From Artocarpus heterophyllus (Eukaryota; Streptophyta; Magnoliopsida; Rosales; Moraceae), in the NCBI GenBank assembly GCA_025403435.1, contig CM046341.1, forward strand, positions 22,281,460 through 22,345,459: a stretch of 64,000 nucleotides of DNA, read 5' to 3'. The notes beneath the pieces are model-generated. The model had not been told where the DNA came from and searched no databases. It was given only the letters and a program-made list of their open reading frames with translations. The position numbers and the translations under genes are program-made. Each line of letters begins with the position of its first letter. Within the stretch, counting starts at the first letter, position 1. Shown piece after piece: positions 11,309 to 21,748 of this stretch.

Positions 11309-14300
11309 AAAAACAAAAAATGTGTGACATCAATCTCTCAAAACCGTTAATAATTAAAAAAAATAAAATCCTTAATTTTGCTAACATGCATTTTTATTAG
11401 TAATGATTTATGGCAAGAACTGTACTTTTATACTACCAGTAAGAACTATTATTTTAACAATTGGACTAATTTTTCAACAATCTCTATAATTTAGGAGTAA
11501 TTTTATGTTGCATGTTGGACACTCATAAATCATACCATTTAAAAATTAATCCATGTAGTGCAAAAATAAATTTCCAACTCTAGAAATTTTTTTTTTAGTG
11601 AGGTAATTTTGATTAGAGGGGATGAGACAAAAACAAGGGGTAAAGGAGTCGAAAACCCATGTTTAATTAGAAAAACCTTTTTATTTTTTTTTGGTTATAG
11701 CACCTAATAAACTTGTAGAATATATAAAAAGCAACACTTATGGTAATATAAAATTTGGAAATTATAAGAAATGTCACATTTTCAAAACAAATCGTAATAA
11801 ACGTCAAGTTTTGAAAATATGTGTAGTAAATGTCAAATTATGGTGTAATAATTTATCTATCCTTTTCTTTATAGTGTAAATAATTTTTATTTATAAGTAA
11901 ATAGATTTATCGTCTAAATAATATATTTACTTCCTTATTTACAATATAAATATTTCTTATTTACAAAGGAAATAAGTTGTTTATATTGTAAATCTGATAT
12001 TTACTATAAATATTTTCAAAACCTAATATTTGCTTTAAAAAGTTTTAAAAATTTGCATTTCCCTCATTCTCTCAATAAAGTTTTGCTAAGTAATATTATA
12101 TAGTCTTGTAATTAATCGTCGAATCCAACCCTTTCATAAATATGCTACATATATATTAATTCGTGACATAGCAACTTAATCATTTTATGAACTTAATCAT
12201 TTTATGACTTGCAATGATTGTGATGATCAGACAGTTCAAAGTGCGTTCGACAATGCAGTTAGAACTAAGATGTTAGAATAATTTTACTCTAACATGTGAG
12301 AGTTTTACACTATAGCGTGCATTTACTTTATATTATAGTATGTGAAAGCTTTATATTGTAGTAGTTAAAATGACATTTTTTGAACGACGTTGCCAAACGA
12401 ACCATCGCTTATTTTCTTTTGTTCTTTTCCTTTCTTTTACCTAATATTTTTGGCGCCAACTTTTTGAAGTTGGCACGCTCGTATTTAGTGAAAAACAATA
12501 ACATAACATAAAGGGGGAAAAAGTATATAAATAAACAATAAAATGTATAAACTTTTGAAGTTGGCGTGTTTTAAAGCTTATTTATTTTAATTCAAGCAGC
12601 TTATATACATGCGCATGGGAATGCTTACAAACCAAGCAACTTTCTTAATGAAAGCTTTATGTGAATAAATTTAATTTAACTGCTAAATTTAAACCAATAT
12701 ACTAAATGGATAAGAAGACATTTATTTTTATACAGCTAGAACTGTAGCTAATTATTAGTTTAAGCAAAAATTAACTAACTTCACTTCACCTACTAAGTAG
12801 TAAGTATTACTAATGTCTAATCATGATTATTAAAGCTAGAGAGTGCTTTGTGTGGGAATATTCGGAGAGTGTCCAGACAAATATAAATTGTTACTTTGGA
12901 AGCATGTAAATTAACTTTACATTGTCCTTGCAAGCTTTAACTCGAGATAAATTGTGACTTTATATCTAATTATTATTATTTACATAACCGAAAAGGAGAA
13001 AAGTTATATGTCATTAAAATATCGTGAAACCTTTTGCCACATACAGTGTTTTAAGTTCCTTGGCTCATATAATTCGTAGTTATGCACTTTGTATGGTCCC
13101 AAATTAACCTTTCTTTTCCTGCTATGAGAACTCAACTTGTTTGCTAAAAAAAAAAACGTTATTATATGTTAGAGTTGTTGGGTAACTGTCGGTTTAGGTG
13201 TGTGTGTGTATATATGGGCATGTTTTGTAAAGTAAGTTGCTTTGGAAGTTTTGGAAGTTTTTTCTGAATGTGTTTGATGATTTGTCATAACTTTAACTTT
13301 TTAAAATTAATTTTTTAAAAGAGTTTCTAACCAAAGTTACAAAATATGACTCTCAAACCAGCTCTTCTAACTAGACTTTGCAACTTACATCGTAATTTAA
13401 ATAAAGAAATTATAATAAATACCTTAAGATTGAAGAAATTTGAAAGTAAACAGCATATTTTAAAACACTATTAAATCATAAGTCAATTAGAGATTAAATT
13501 TACTTTTTTAACATCTGAACAATTTCAAACGCTCTATAGTTTCTCACATTTTCTTACAAACCAAACAGAAGTATAGAACCAACGACTCTGATTCGATCAT
13601 GAGGAGGCAAAGATTGGTGGTGGTGCAACACAAAAAGAAGACGCTGGCAACACACAGGGAAAAGGAGACATCTTATAGGGAAGGAGATAGACACAACGTC
13701 GGCGGCGTAGTGCAAGAGAAGTCGTCGATGGTACATAGGGAAAGAGATCGTCGCGGTCTCGACAGCGCAGTGCAAAAAGAGGACATTGGCGGCACGAAAA
13801 ACGATCAGAGAGGAACGGATGATGACATCGGCTTTGGTTGCAATTCTGATGCTTCAAGAGAGCTCCAGTCAGGTTGCTCGATAGAAGAAGGGGAGGGAAG
13901 TTAGAGGGAAGAGGAGCTCCTTGTCGCCGGGATCTTTGCTCAGTCGTCGCAATGGAATCTCTAGACCAGAGTCGGCATCCTTGTTGCATAGAAAAAGGAG
14001 AGAGAGGGAGAGAGGGAGAGAGAGATTCTGGAGACAAAGTAATCAGGAACCCGTGAGAAGAGGAGAGAAAGGAGGAGAGAGGGAGAGATTATTAGTTTTT
14101 TAATTTGAGGTTATTTTAGGTTATTATTCTATTGAATAATATAGAATTTAGATTAAAGTGCTATTTATTAGCTTAATAAAATTTTTGGCACCATTTATTT
14201 TTAATCCTCTATGATTCTGGCCTAACCTCTTCTTTTTCCCTTTAAATAAAACATTCTAAACTTTATTTTAACATTTTTAAGACTTACTAGGAAATTTAAA

Positions 14301-14435
14301 ACCACTTTGGACCCTTCAAGATTCTTTAAAAATATGATTCCAAATATTTAAGGAAGAGTCATAACCTTACTTCTCTTCTAATAACCAAATAGGCCTATAT
14401 ACAAGCACACTTATTTTTTGGCACATACAGTAATA
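11309..14435. other. Gene-free AT-rich intergenic DNA with repeat remnants
   Basis: I see no gene. At 11730-12060 there is an AT-rich repeat related to the duplicated unit at 16304-16905 (shared wording around AAATCTGATATTTACTATAA). At 12455-12474 there is a perfect 8-bp inverted repeat (GCCAACTT, four bases, AAGTTGGC). Its right half recurs near 12550-12566 as TTTTGAAGTTGGC, suggesting a degraded transposon end. At 12290-12370 there is a copy of the dispersed TACA-GTGTAAAGCT motif discussed in the findings. A GA-rich low-complexity patch at 13590-14095 gives overlapping long open frames on both strands, which I treat as artefacts of composition. Confidence 0.5.
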
Positions 14436-14444
14436 ATATGTCAT

Positions 14445-15106
14445 TAGGAAAATTGTAAAAGTATCCCCTAAGTTTATTCAAAATACTATAAAACATTTCT
14501 TGGGTTTCTATTAATAAAAAAAGCAACCCTCAACTTTTTTAATAGAGTTTTAAAAAATCTTATTAACTATTCAATTCGTTGAAAAAGTCAAGAACACCCT
14601 CAATATCAACAATTAAGTATTATTTAAATGCTAACCATTTAAAAAATTAAACAAAATATTTTGATACTAAAAAATTTTCAAAACAAAGATAAAAATGTCT
14701 CACTCTCATCTTCTCAATTTGTCAATCTACTCCGTCAAACCTACCCAACCCATGAGCGATTTAATTTGATGTCCAATCTCATTCTCCACTCACTAGATTC
14801 ATTTTTTAGTTTAAAGTTTAAATTTATTTAGTTATTTAAATTTATTAAATAGTTTCTACAAAGTTTTGCTTTAGATTTATTTCTAATTTATTTTTAAATA
14901 ATTAATGTTTAAATAATGTACAACTTAAAAAATACTTAAATACTTATTAGTGAGGGTATTGTTGATATTTTTAATAATTTGTCTGGTCAAAAGGATGTTT
15001 TTAACTCTTTAAATAACTGGGGAGGTACTTCATTAATTAGTTAAAGCCTAGGGTATACTTGTGGCATTCTGAAATAAATTCGGTTTATACTTTTAGAATT
15101 TCCCTC
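14445..15106. mobile_element. Non-autonomous Mutator-like element with long inverted termini
   Basis: The left edge (AGGAAAATTGTAAAAGTAT...) and the reverse complement of the right edge (AGGGAAATTCTAAAAGTAT...) match discontinuously for more than 100 bases. Matching words include CAATATCAACAATTAAGTAT on the left against a closely similar stretch from the right arm. The element is flanked by an imperfect 9-bp repeat, TATGTCATT at 14436-14444 and TATGCAATT at 15107-15115 (7 of 9). Long TIRs plus a 9-bp duplication fit Mutator-like MITEs. It carries no coding sequence. Confidence 0.5.
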
Positions 15107-15115
15107 TATGCAATT

Positions 15116-16303
15116 AAGTAAGTGCTTGACTAATTAAGCGGTATTTTAGCACTATAGAATACGATAACTTTTTTTGTCTTTTATTTTCTATTTAGTGGTC
15201 ATAAGATGGTCTACAATTAAATTATGAAATGCAGTACTGTTACTGCACTCTAAAAACTTTTGTTTAATACAAATGTTAGTTTGTCTTATTTTTAATGGTG
15301 TTCGCCTGATTGCCTCCTTTTCTATCGTTGAGACCAGTGAAATTGTTGGATCACATCTCAATAATAGGCCCATTTTAATAGTGTGTCAACCCATTTTGCT
15401 TGTCCTTTCTTTCCTTCAAGTAAATTAGGTGGTACACTACTTTTTTACTATAATATTTATGTTTAATCATCTTTTTTTTTTCCCTTTCTCTTTGATTAAA
15501 CAATTTCTCCTTTCTAAAAATGCAAAAATACTTGTGAACAATAATGTATTTATATTAGATAGAAGTAGTAAATTTTAAACTTTCTCGTAGAAATTGAAAA
15601 ACCATACCATGGAAGTGGTATTCTCAAATTGACTTCCTTCTTCTTCTTCTTGACGGAAAGTTTTCCGCAATTTATCTCATCTTTTTTAAGAATAATGCAT
15701 GCACAAAATATCTTGCGTTCTTTTCCCCTCACTCTCCTTTTCTTCCTCTTCTCTCAAATCCCACCCTTGCCCCCATTTTCGTCATCGAGAAGCCAACCAT
15801 TGTCCTCGCAACGCAGCCGCCATCAAAATTGTGATGCCTTGTAGCGTTGCAATGAGATCACAACACTTAAATGTTGTGGCCAGATATGTGATGCCTCAAC
15901 TTGGTGGCCGCTGCAGCACGGTCGACTAATTGCCAAAATTATTGGGATCACGAGGGACTATCCCAAGTATGACGATAGGATACAATTCGTAGCACAATTA
16001 ACTATGATTGGTTATCACGATGATTACCTCCAATATTACAATAGGATACTACTTGTGGTATGTCTAGCTTCGACCAGTTGCTGGAATACGTGGTATCATG
16101 AAGGATTGCCATCAATATCACAAAGATATTATCAATCACCAGTGGCTAATGTGTATGATACTATTAGAGACATTTTTGGTTTTTTTTTTATTATTTTTAG
16201 GAGCAATATTTTCTGGAAAAACTTAAGGAAAAAAGAAAAACCAACCCAAGACTTTTTTTTTTTTTTTTGAGAGACCAATCTAAGACTTTGAGTTAAAATA
16301 AAA
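15116..16303. other. Gene-free AT-rich stretch
   Basis: I see no supportable gene. Short open frames at 15629-15929 and 16004-16270 match nothing I recognise, overlap on several frames and are bordered by homopolymer T runs. CT-rich low-complexity sequence lies at 15635-15760. Confidence 0.4.
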
Positions 16304-16905
16304 AGGGAGAATAGGGGAATATTAGATTTTTGAAACTTTTTGAAGTTAATATTAGGTTTTGAAAATATTTGTAATAAATATAAAATTTACAATGTAAATA
16401 GCTTATTTACTACATAAATAAAAAAATATTCATATTGTAAACAATGAATTAAATACATTATTTGAATAATAAATCCATTTATTGTGTAAATAATAATTGT
16501 TACAACTATAAACAAAGGCGTAAATAAATTATTTGCATCATAAATTTGATATTTACTATAAATATTTTCAAAATTTGATATTTCCTATAATTAGTTTTGA
16601 AAAGTGACATTTTTTTTTTACAATTTCTAGGGAGAATGAAGGAAATATCAGATTTTTGAAACCTTTTATAGTAATATCAGATTTACAATGCAAATAACTT
16701 ATTTATTATATAAATAAAAAATATTTACATTGTAAACAATGAGATAAATAAATTAGTTGCACCATAAATCTGTTTATTGTGTTAATAAGAATTTTTTACA
16801 TTATACACAAAGGGACAAATAAATTATTTATATCATAAATTTAACATCTATTACAAATATTTTTAAAACTTGATATTTACTATAATTAGTTCTAAAAAAG
16901 TAATA
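16304..16905. repeat. Diverged tandem duplication, unit about 300 bp, very AT-rich
   Basis: Two head-to-tail copies occupy about 16304-16610 and 16631-16905, offset by roughly 327 bases. Both start GGGAGAAT, run through 'ATTAGATTTTTGAAAC'-like text, then a TTTACAATG(T/C)AAATA segment, a TTGTAAACAATGA segment and a closing TTACTATAATTAGTT segment. Similarity is moderate. A third, partial relative lies at about 11730-12060. Confidence 0.6.
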
Positions 16906-17411
16906 TTTCCTACAAATTCCCCAATTATTCATATATTACATATAATATAACAATATGCTTAACATTGAAAGTATTATACACCTTATATTACTTTTAAATA
17001 AAATATAACCAGACATAAAATGTGATCAAATAATATGGTTGGGACCCAAAACCCATTCTTGGTATTTAACCCGCAACAGTTAAAATAGTAACATGTTGTA
17101 CAACTTGAACTCGATTAGACCAACCTGCCTATTGAAAGTTGGTCTTTATGGGTATACGAGTTCAAGGGAAAAATTGTCATTCCTAATTAAGCATGATGAA
17201 TATTTTGTTGAAAAATGCACTACTCGTATTTTTTTTTTTTTTAGTCTTGGCTCTTAGTTGTATGAATGATATTTATCTCAAAACATCAAAATATATTTAA
17301 GCACTTTTAAAGTTTTAAAACATCTTTTAGGTAATATTTTTGATAAATTGTCAGAGAAATTAAGTAAATATAAGAAAATATCAGTAAAAAATATGAATTC
17401 TGGAATTAAAG

Positions 17412-17579
17412 TGAGTGTGTTTGGGAACGTCCATGCAATTTATTAATTTCAACTACTACAGTGTAAAGCTTTCATATGCTACAGTGTAAAGTAAAAACAT
17501 GCTGCAGTGAAAAGCTCTTATATGCTCCAATGTTTTGGTTCTAACTTATTAGTTCCAACTAAGTCTCCAAACACACTCA
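17412..17579. mobile_element. Small MITE with 13-bp terminal inverted repeats
   Basis: TGAGTGTGTTTGG at 17412-17424 is the exact reverse complement of CCAAACACACTCA at 17567-17579. The 168-bp element contains two CTACAGTGTAAAG words and a third related one, a motif that recurs elsewhere in the window. No clear target duplication is visible, so the superfamily is open. Confidence 0.5.
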
Positions 17580-17830
17580 ATGTTGTTGTTGTTATTTTTT
17601 ACAAAATCTTAGAAAATATGAAAATAAATATAAGGAAAATATAAGAAACTTAAAAAATAGATATCAACACAATGTATTTTTTTTATTTTTTGTATATTTT
17701 ATCAATATTTTATTAGCTAAATGATAAATTTGTATTGCAAAGCATACTTGTAAACTTTGTATATTGATATATCATAGTTGTAATATCGCTTGAATCATGA
17801 TGAAATCCCAATCATATATCAACCTTATAG

Positions 17831-19817
17831 TGTTAGACATGTATGCCCAAAGGAGTTAAAATGTAATATGTTTTTTGAGACATTTTTATCAATAAAGAAT
17901 TTATTCATTATTTATATACCAAATCTTGTCGTTCATATTTGTTGAATGTATGTTAAGCAAACAATAGTCTGAGACTATTAGTCTAAACCTTTAAGAATTG
18001 GGCATGTGATGGACAAATTATGCGAAAGACACAATTCTTAAGGTGACGGTCTAAATCATAAGATCCGCAATCAAGAGAATAAAGTTGGGCACTTTATTCA
18101 TGTAAAGATTGTTATGTTATCTATATCCCTATTAGGAGATGGTTTGTCTTGACCATCGGAGGTGGACTCCGTGAATAGAAACATTGGCATATTATCATAG
18201 GTGACGATGTGTTGGATCAGGACATAAAGTGAATTGATTTGTATTAATAATTCTGTCTCGGTAAATTAATTCACTTTAGATAATCATTTGTATTTGTATC
18301 TTAATCCTGAGATGAATAGTAGGCCTGTTGTCTTGACTTGTGTCTTTTGATATACCAAAGGGTGACACCCACATTTTAATAGTGGTATGCATGCCGATAC
18401 GTTGGAGGCATGACTCTTGATAGCATAGACATGTTATTCATAGATATGGAATCCATAGCTCCTCTTTAGGAGTAGTGATATCCTCTTATATGCGTTACCC
18501 TATAATTAGAAAACTGGAGCACTCAACCATTTGGATACATAGGTGTAACCAAATGGTATACTGTCTTTGGATGATAAGTTTTCCGATGGTGAGATAATAG
18601 AACATAAGATAAAAATAATCGGGAAGGTAAGACAGAACTTGTCCTTAAGCCGATTATAGATAATCCTATAGGGATATGATACATTATGATATGTCATGGT
18701 GACTTAGCTATATGGGCTTCGTAATTCTATAAAGTTTAGAGTGCAGCTCCAAGCTTTTAATGGAGTAGCGTTGGAGTTAATAATTATGAAATGTGTATCT
18801 AGGATATTGGGTTTCATAATTATTGGGAGCTTGAACTATATAGGTCCATTTGGTCTCCTTTGCTAGCTCACAACATCTTGTAATGATACGGCGTGTTTTT
18901 TTTTTTTCAATAATTGGTGACTTATGTTAGATTTATTAGATTGATTGAAATTTGAAAGAATCAAATAATTAATGTCTGTTTATCGGTTGAATTAATTTTG
19001 TGATAAATTGATTCAAGATAAACTTGTTGAATTATTGAGATCGGATAATTCTTGTCTGTTTTTCAGTTGATTAATTTTTGAATAAATTAGATCAAGATAA
19101 ACTTGTAGAATTATTAGGAATTCATTTATTTTCTTAGAGATTATCCAGATAAAATTGTTTTAATTAGATAACTTCTTTATTGGGTTATTTGAATTAAAAT
19201 TGAGACTTTATCCTATAAAATATCGGGTGGAAAATAAAAGATTTACTGAGAATTTTTTTCGGCAGTTCGGCGTGCTGATTCGGTAAATCGGCCTGTTGAT
19301 GTGCGCATAAAAAGATCACGCATTTTATACAAATTTTATCAGATATTGATCCGAATTTGATTCTGATTCAAATTTTTGAGACCTAATCTAATAAGGACTA
19401 ACCCCAGACCCAACCTCTATAAATAGGGAGTAAGTCTTAAGAGTTTTTCAGATCAATTGAGAGAGTAAGAGTGATGCTCTATTGGTGAGAATCTGGAAAC
19501 TCTCTAAGAGCTCTTGTTCACAAATCACGAACACTAGCTTTGGGTTCCCTCAATTGGTTGGAAGGAGAGTCACCTGGTGGAAAAGTTGTACGTGTGAGCC
19601 GACACTTACTCCGATCATGGATAGAGAATAGCAAAGAAGACCAGTTGGTTGAGGCTCTTTTGGAATGTTACTTCTCTTCACAGATTGCGGGAGTTCTTTG
19701 GCATTCAAAGGTTAGTAAGATCTGGTTAACTTATGCACATAGTGTGTCAAACTTGTATTTTGAAAAATACTCTGATATAAAATTTTTAAAATTTCGTTGC
19801 GTACTATTTTTCTAACA
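17831..19817 (+). repeat. copia-A 5' LTR
   Basis: Starts TGTTAGACATG and ends TTTTTCTAACA directly before the primer-binding site. It contains a TATA box at 19418-19426 and, about 110-160 bases upstream of it, a short cluster of GTTCGGCGTGCTGAT-type palindromic words (19262-19305). The 3' LTR has an expanded version of that cluster. Confidence 0.93.
19418..19426 (+). promoter_or_regulatory. TATA box of copia-A 5' LTR
   Basis: TATAAATAG in the context CTCTATAAATAGGGAG. The equivalent position in the 3' LTR (23376-23384) is conserved as TATAAATAG. Conservation in both LTRs and its place well inside the LTR support a U3/R promoter role. Confidence 0.7.
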
Positions 19818-19819
19818 AT

Positions 19820-19831
19820 TGGTATCAGAGC
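19820..19831 (+). other. copia-A primer-binding site (initiator Met-tRNA)
   Basis: TGGTATCAGAGC begins two bases after the 5' LTR ends. It fixes the plus-strand orientation. Confidence 0.92.
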
Positions 19832-19872
19832 CAGTTTTTACATAAATTTATAAGTTTGGGTTATTTTTATAG

Positions 19873-21734
19873 CCCAAAGGAACTAAAGTCGTGGTTTCAA
19901 CTAATGCAACTTTCCTTGAGGAGAGTTACATGGACGACTTTAAACCTCGAAGCAAAGTGATGCTTGAGGAGTTGAGGAGTGATCCGATCACTCTGAAGGT
20001 TCTGAATGAAACCGTTCCGATCAGTGTAGAAAAACCAAACAAACCTGAACAACAACCTCAGGGGCTTCAGCGTAGTGGGAGGATCGGGCATCAACCTGAG
20101 AGGTATATGTTCAATGGAAAGGTCTTCTTGGCTGAACCGGATGAACATGATAGGGATCCTTATACTTACGTAGAGGCTATGGAAAATGTTGATTCAAAAC
20201 TCTGGACAAAGGCCATGAACACAGAAATGAAGTCTATGGAGACTAATTAGGTCAGGGAGCTTGTGGATCTGCCCAAAGGGGTAAAACCCATAGGGTGTAA
20301 GTGGATCTACAAGAGGAAAGAGGAGTGGATGGAAAAGTCAAAACCTTTAAGGCTAGACTGGTAGCTAATGGTTATACACAAAAGGAAGGAATCGATTATG
20401 AAAAAACCTTTTCGCCTGTAGCCATGCTTAATTCCATTAGGATCCTCTTGTCCATAGTTTCCGCTCTCGACTACGAGATTTGGCAGATGGATGTCAAGAT
20501 GGCTTTTTTGAATGGCTATCTTGATGAGTCTATTTATATGAAACAACCAGACGGGTTCAAGGTTAACGGTCAAGAGGGTAAGGTTTGTAAACTGCTAAAG
20601 TCAATTTATAGACTTAAGCAGGCTTCCTGTTCTTGGAACATAAGATTTGATCAGGTGATCAAGACTTATGGGTTCTCACAAAATGTGGATGAGCCATGTG
20701 TTTATAAACACATTAAGGATGGGAAGGTGGTTTTTCTACTGCTCTATGTAGATGACATTCTGCTAACTGGCAATGACGTTGGGGCATTGTCATCGGTCAA
20801 ATTATGGTTGACCAAGCAGTTTGACATAAAGGACTTGGGTGAGGCTAATTTTGTTCTCGGTATCCAGATCTTTTAGGATAAGAAGAACAAAATGATAGCT
20901 TTGTCGCAGGCCAGCTACATAGATAAAATTCTCAAGAGGTTTGCAATGCAGGATTCCAAGAAAGGTCGGCAACCATCTAGGTCTAGAATTACTCTTTCTA
21001 AGAAAGAGTCTCCAAAATCTGAGGAAGAAAAAGAATACATGAAGAAGGTGCCTTATGCTTCGGCAGTGGGTAGTCTAATGTATGCCAAGCTTTGCACACG
21101 ACCGGTTATTTGTTATGCGGTCAGGATTGTAAGTCGATTTTAGGCGGATCTAGGACCGAACCACTGGGTTGTGGTTAAGCATATTTTCAAGTACCTGAGA
21201 AGGACTCGAGGGTATATGCTTGTGTATTCAGGTGAGGACTTGACTCCTCTAGGATGTACTGACTCAGATTTTCAATCCTGTCTGGATTCTAGGAAATCGA
21301 CTTCGGGTTTTGTGTTTACTCTGGGCGGTGGTGCCATCAGTTGGAGAAGTATGAAGCAAGATTGCACTTCAAATTCAACGATAGAGGCTCAATATGTGGT
21401 AGCTAGTGATGCTTTGAAAGAAGCAGTGTGGCTCCGCAAGTTCCTTGAAGATCTTGAGGTAGTTCCTAGTATGGATAAGATGGTATCACTGTATTATGAT
21501 AACAGTGCGGCGATAGCTAATGCTAAGGAACCAAGATTTCACAAGAAAAGTAAGCATATTGATCGAAAGTATTATATGATAAAGGACTTCATTCAAGGCA
21601 GGTATGTCACGGTGTGTAAAATCACGTCAGAGGACAATTTAGCTAGTCCCTTTACGAAGAAACTTACTGGGAGGGTCTTTGAGAGGCATGTGCAAGCTAT
21701 AGGGATGCGAGATTTGTCATATTTACTCACTTAG
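19873..21734 (+). pseudogene. copia-A pol remnant: end of integrase, reverse transcriptase, RNase H
   Basis: Similarity to copia pol starts abruptly at about 19873 (PKGTKVVVSTNATF), equivalent to the C-terminal integrase region seen in copia-B. RT follows, with WQMDVKMAFLNG, a leucine/lysine-rich RLKQAS segment and the catalytic YVDD at about 20744. The RNase H part retains DNSAAIANA and a degenerate SPFTKKL near the end. Breaks: TAG at 20248-20250, a frame change near 20310-20330, TAG at 20874-20876 and TAG at 21141-21143. It cannot encode an active polyprotein. It ends 14 bases before the 3' LTR. Confidence 0.9.
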
Positions 21735-21748
21735 TGCAAGTGAGAGAT
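21735..21748 (+). other. copia-A polypurine tract
   Basis: The purine-rich sequence TGCAAGTGAGAGAT directly abuts the TG of the 3' LTR and follows the pol stop. This is the usual copia arrangement for plus-strand priming. Confidence 0.7.

Noticed and set aside
13554..14103. Overlapping open frames on both strands in a GA-rich patch
   Set aside because: Low-complexity Ser/Arg/Glu-rich translations on four frames are expected from composition. No motif, splice logic or neighbouring support.
16304..16905. CRISPR-like or regulatory repeat array
   Set aside because: Only two long, diverged units with no regular short repeat-spacer pattern, in a plant genome. It is an ordinary tandem duplication.
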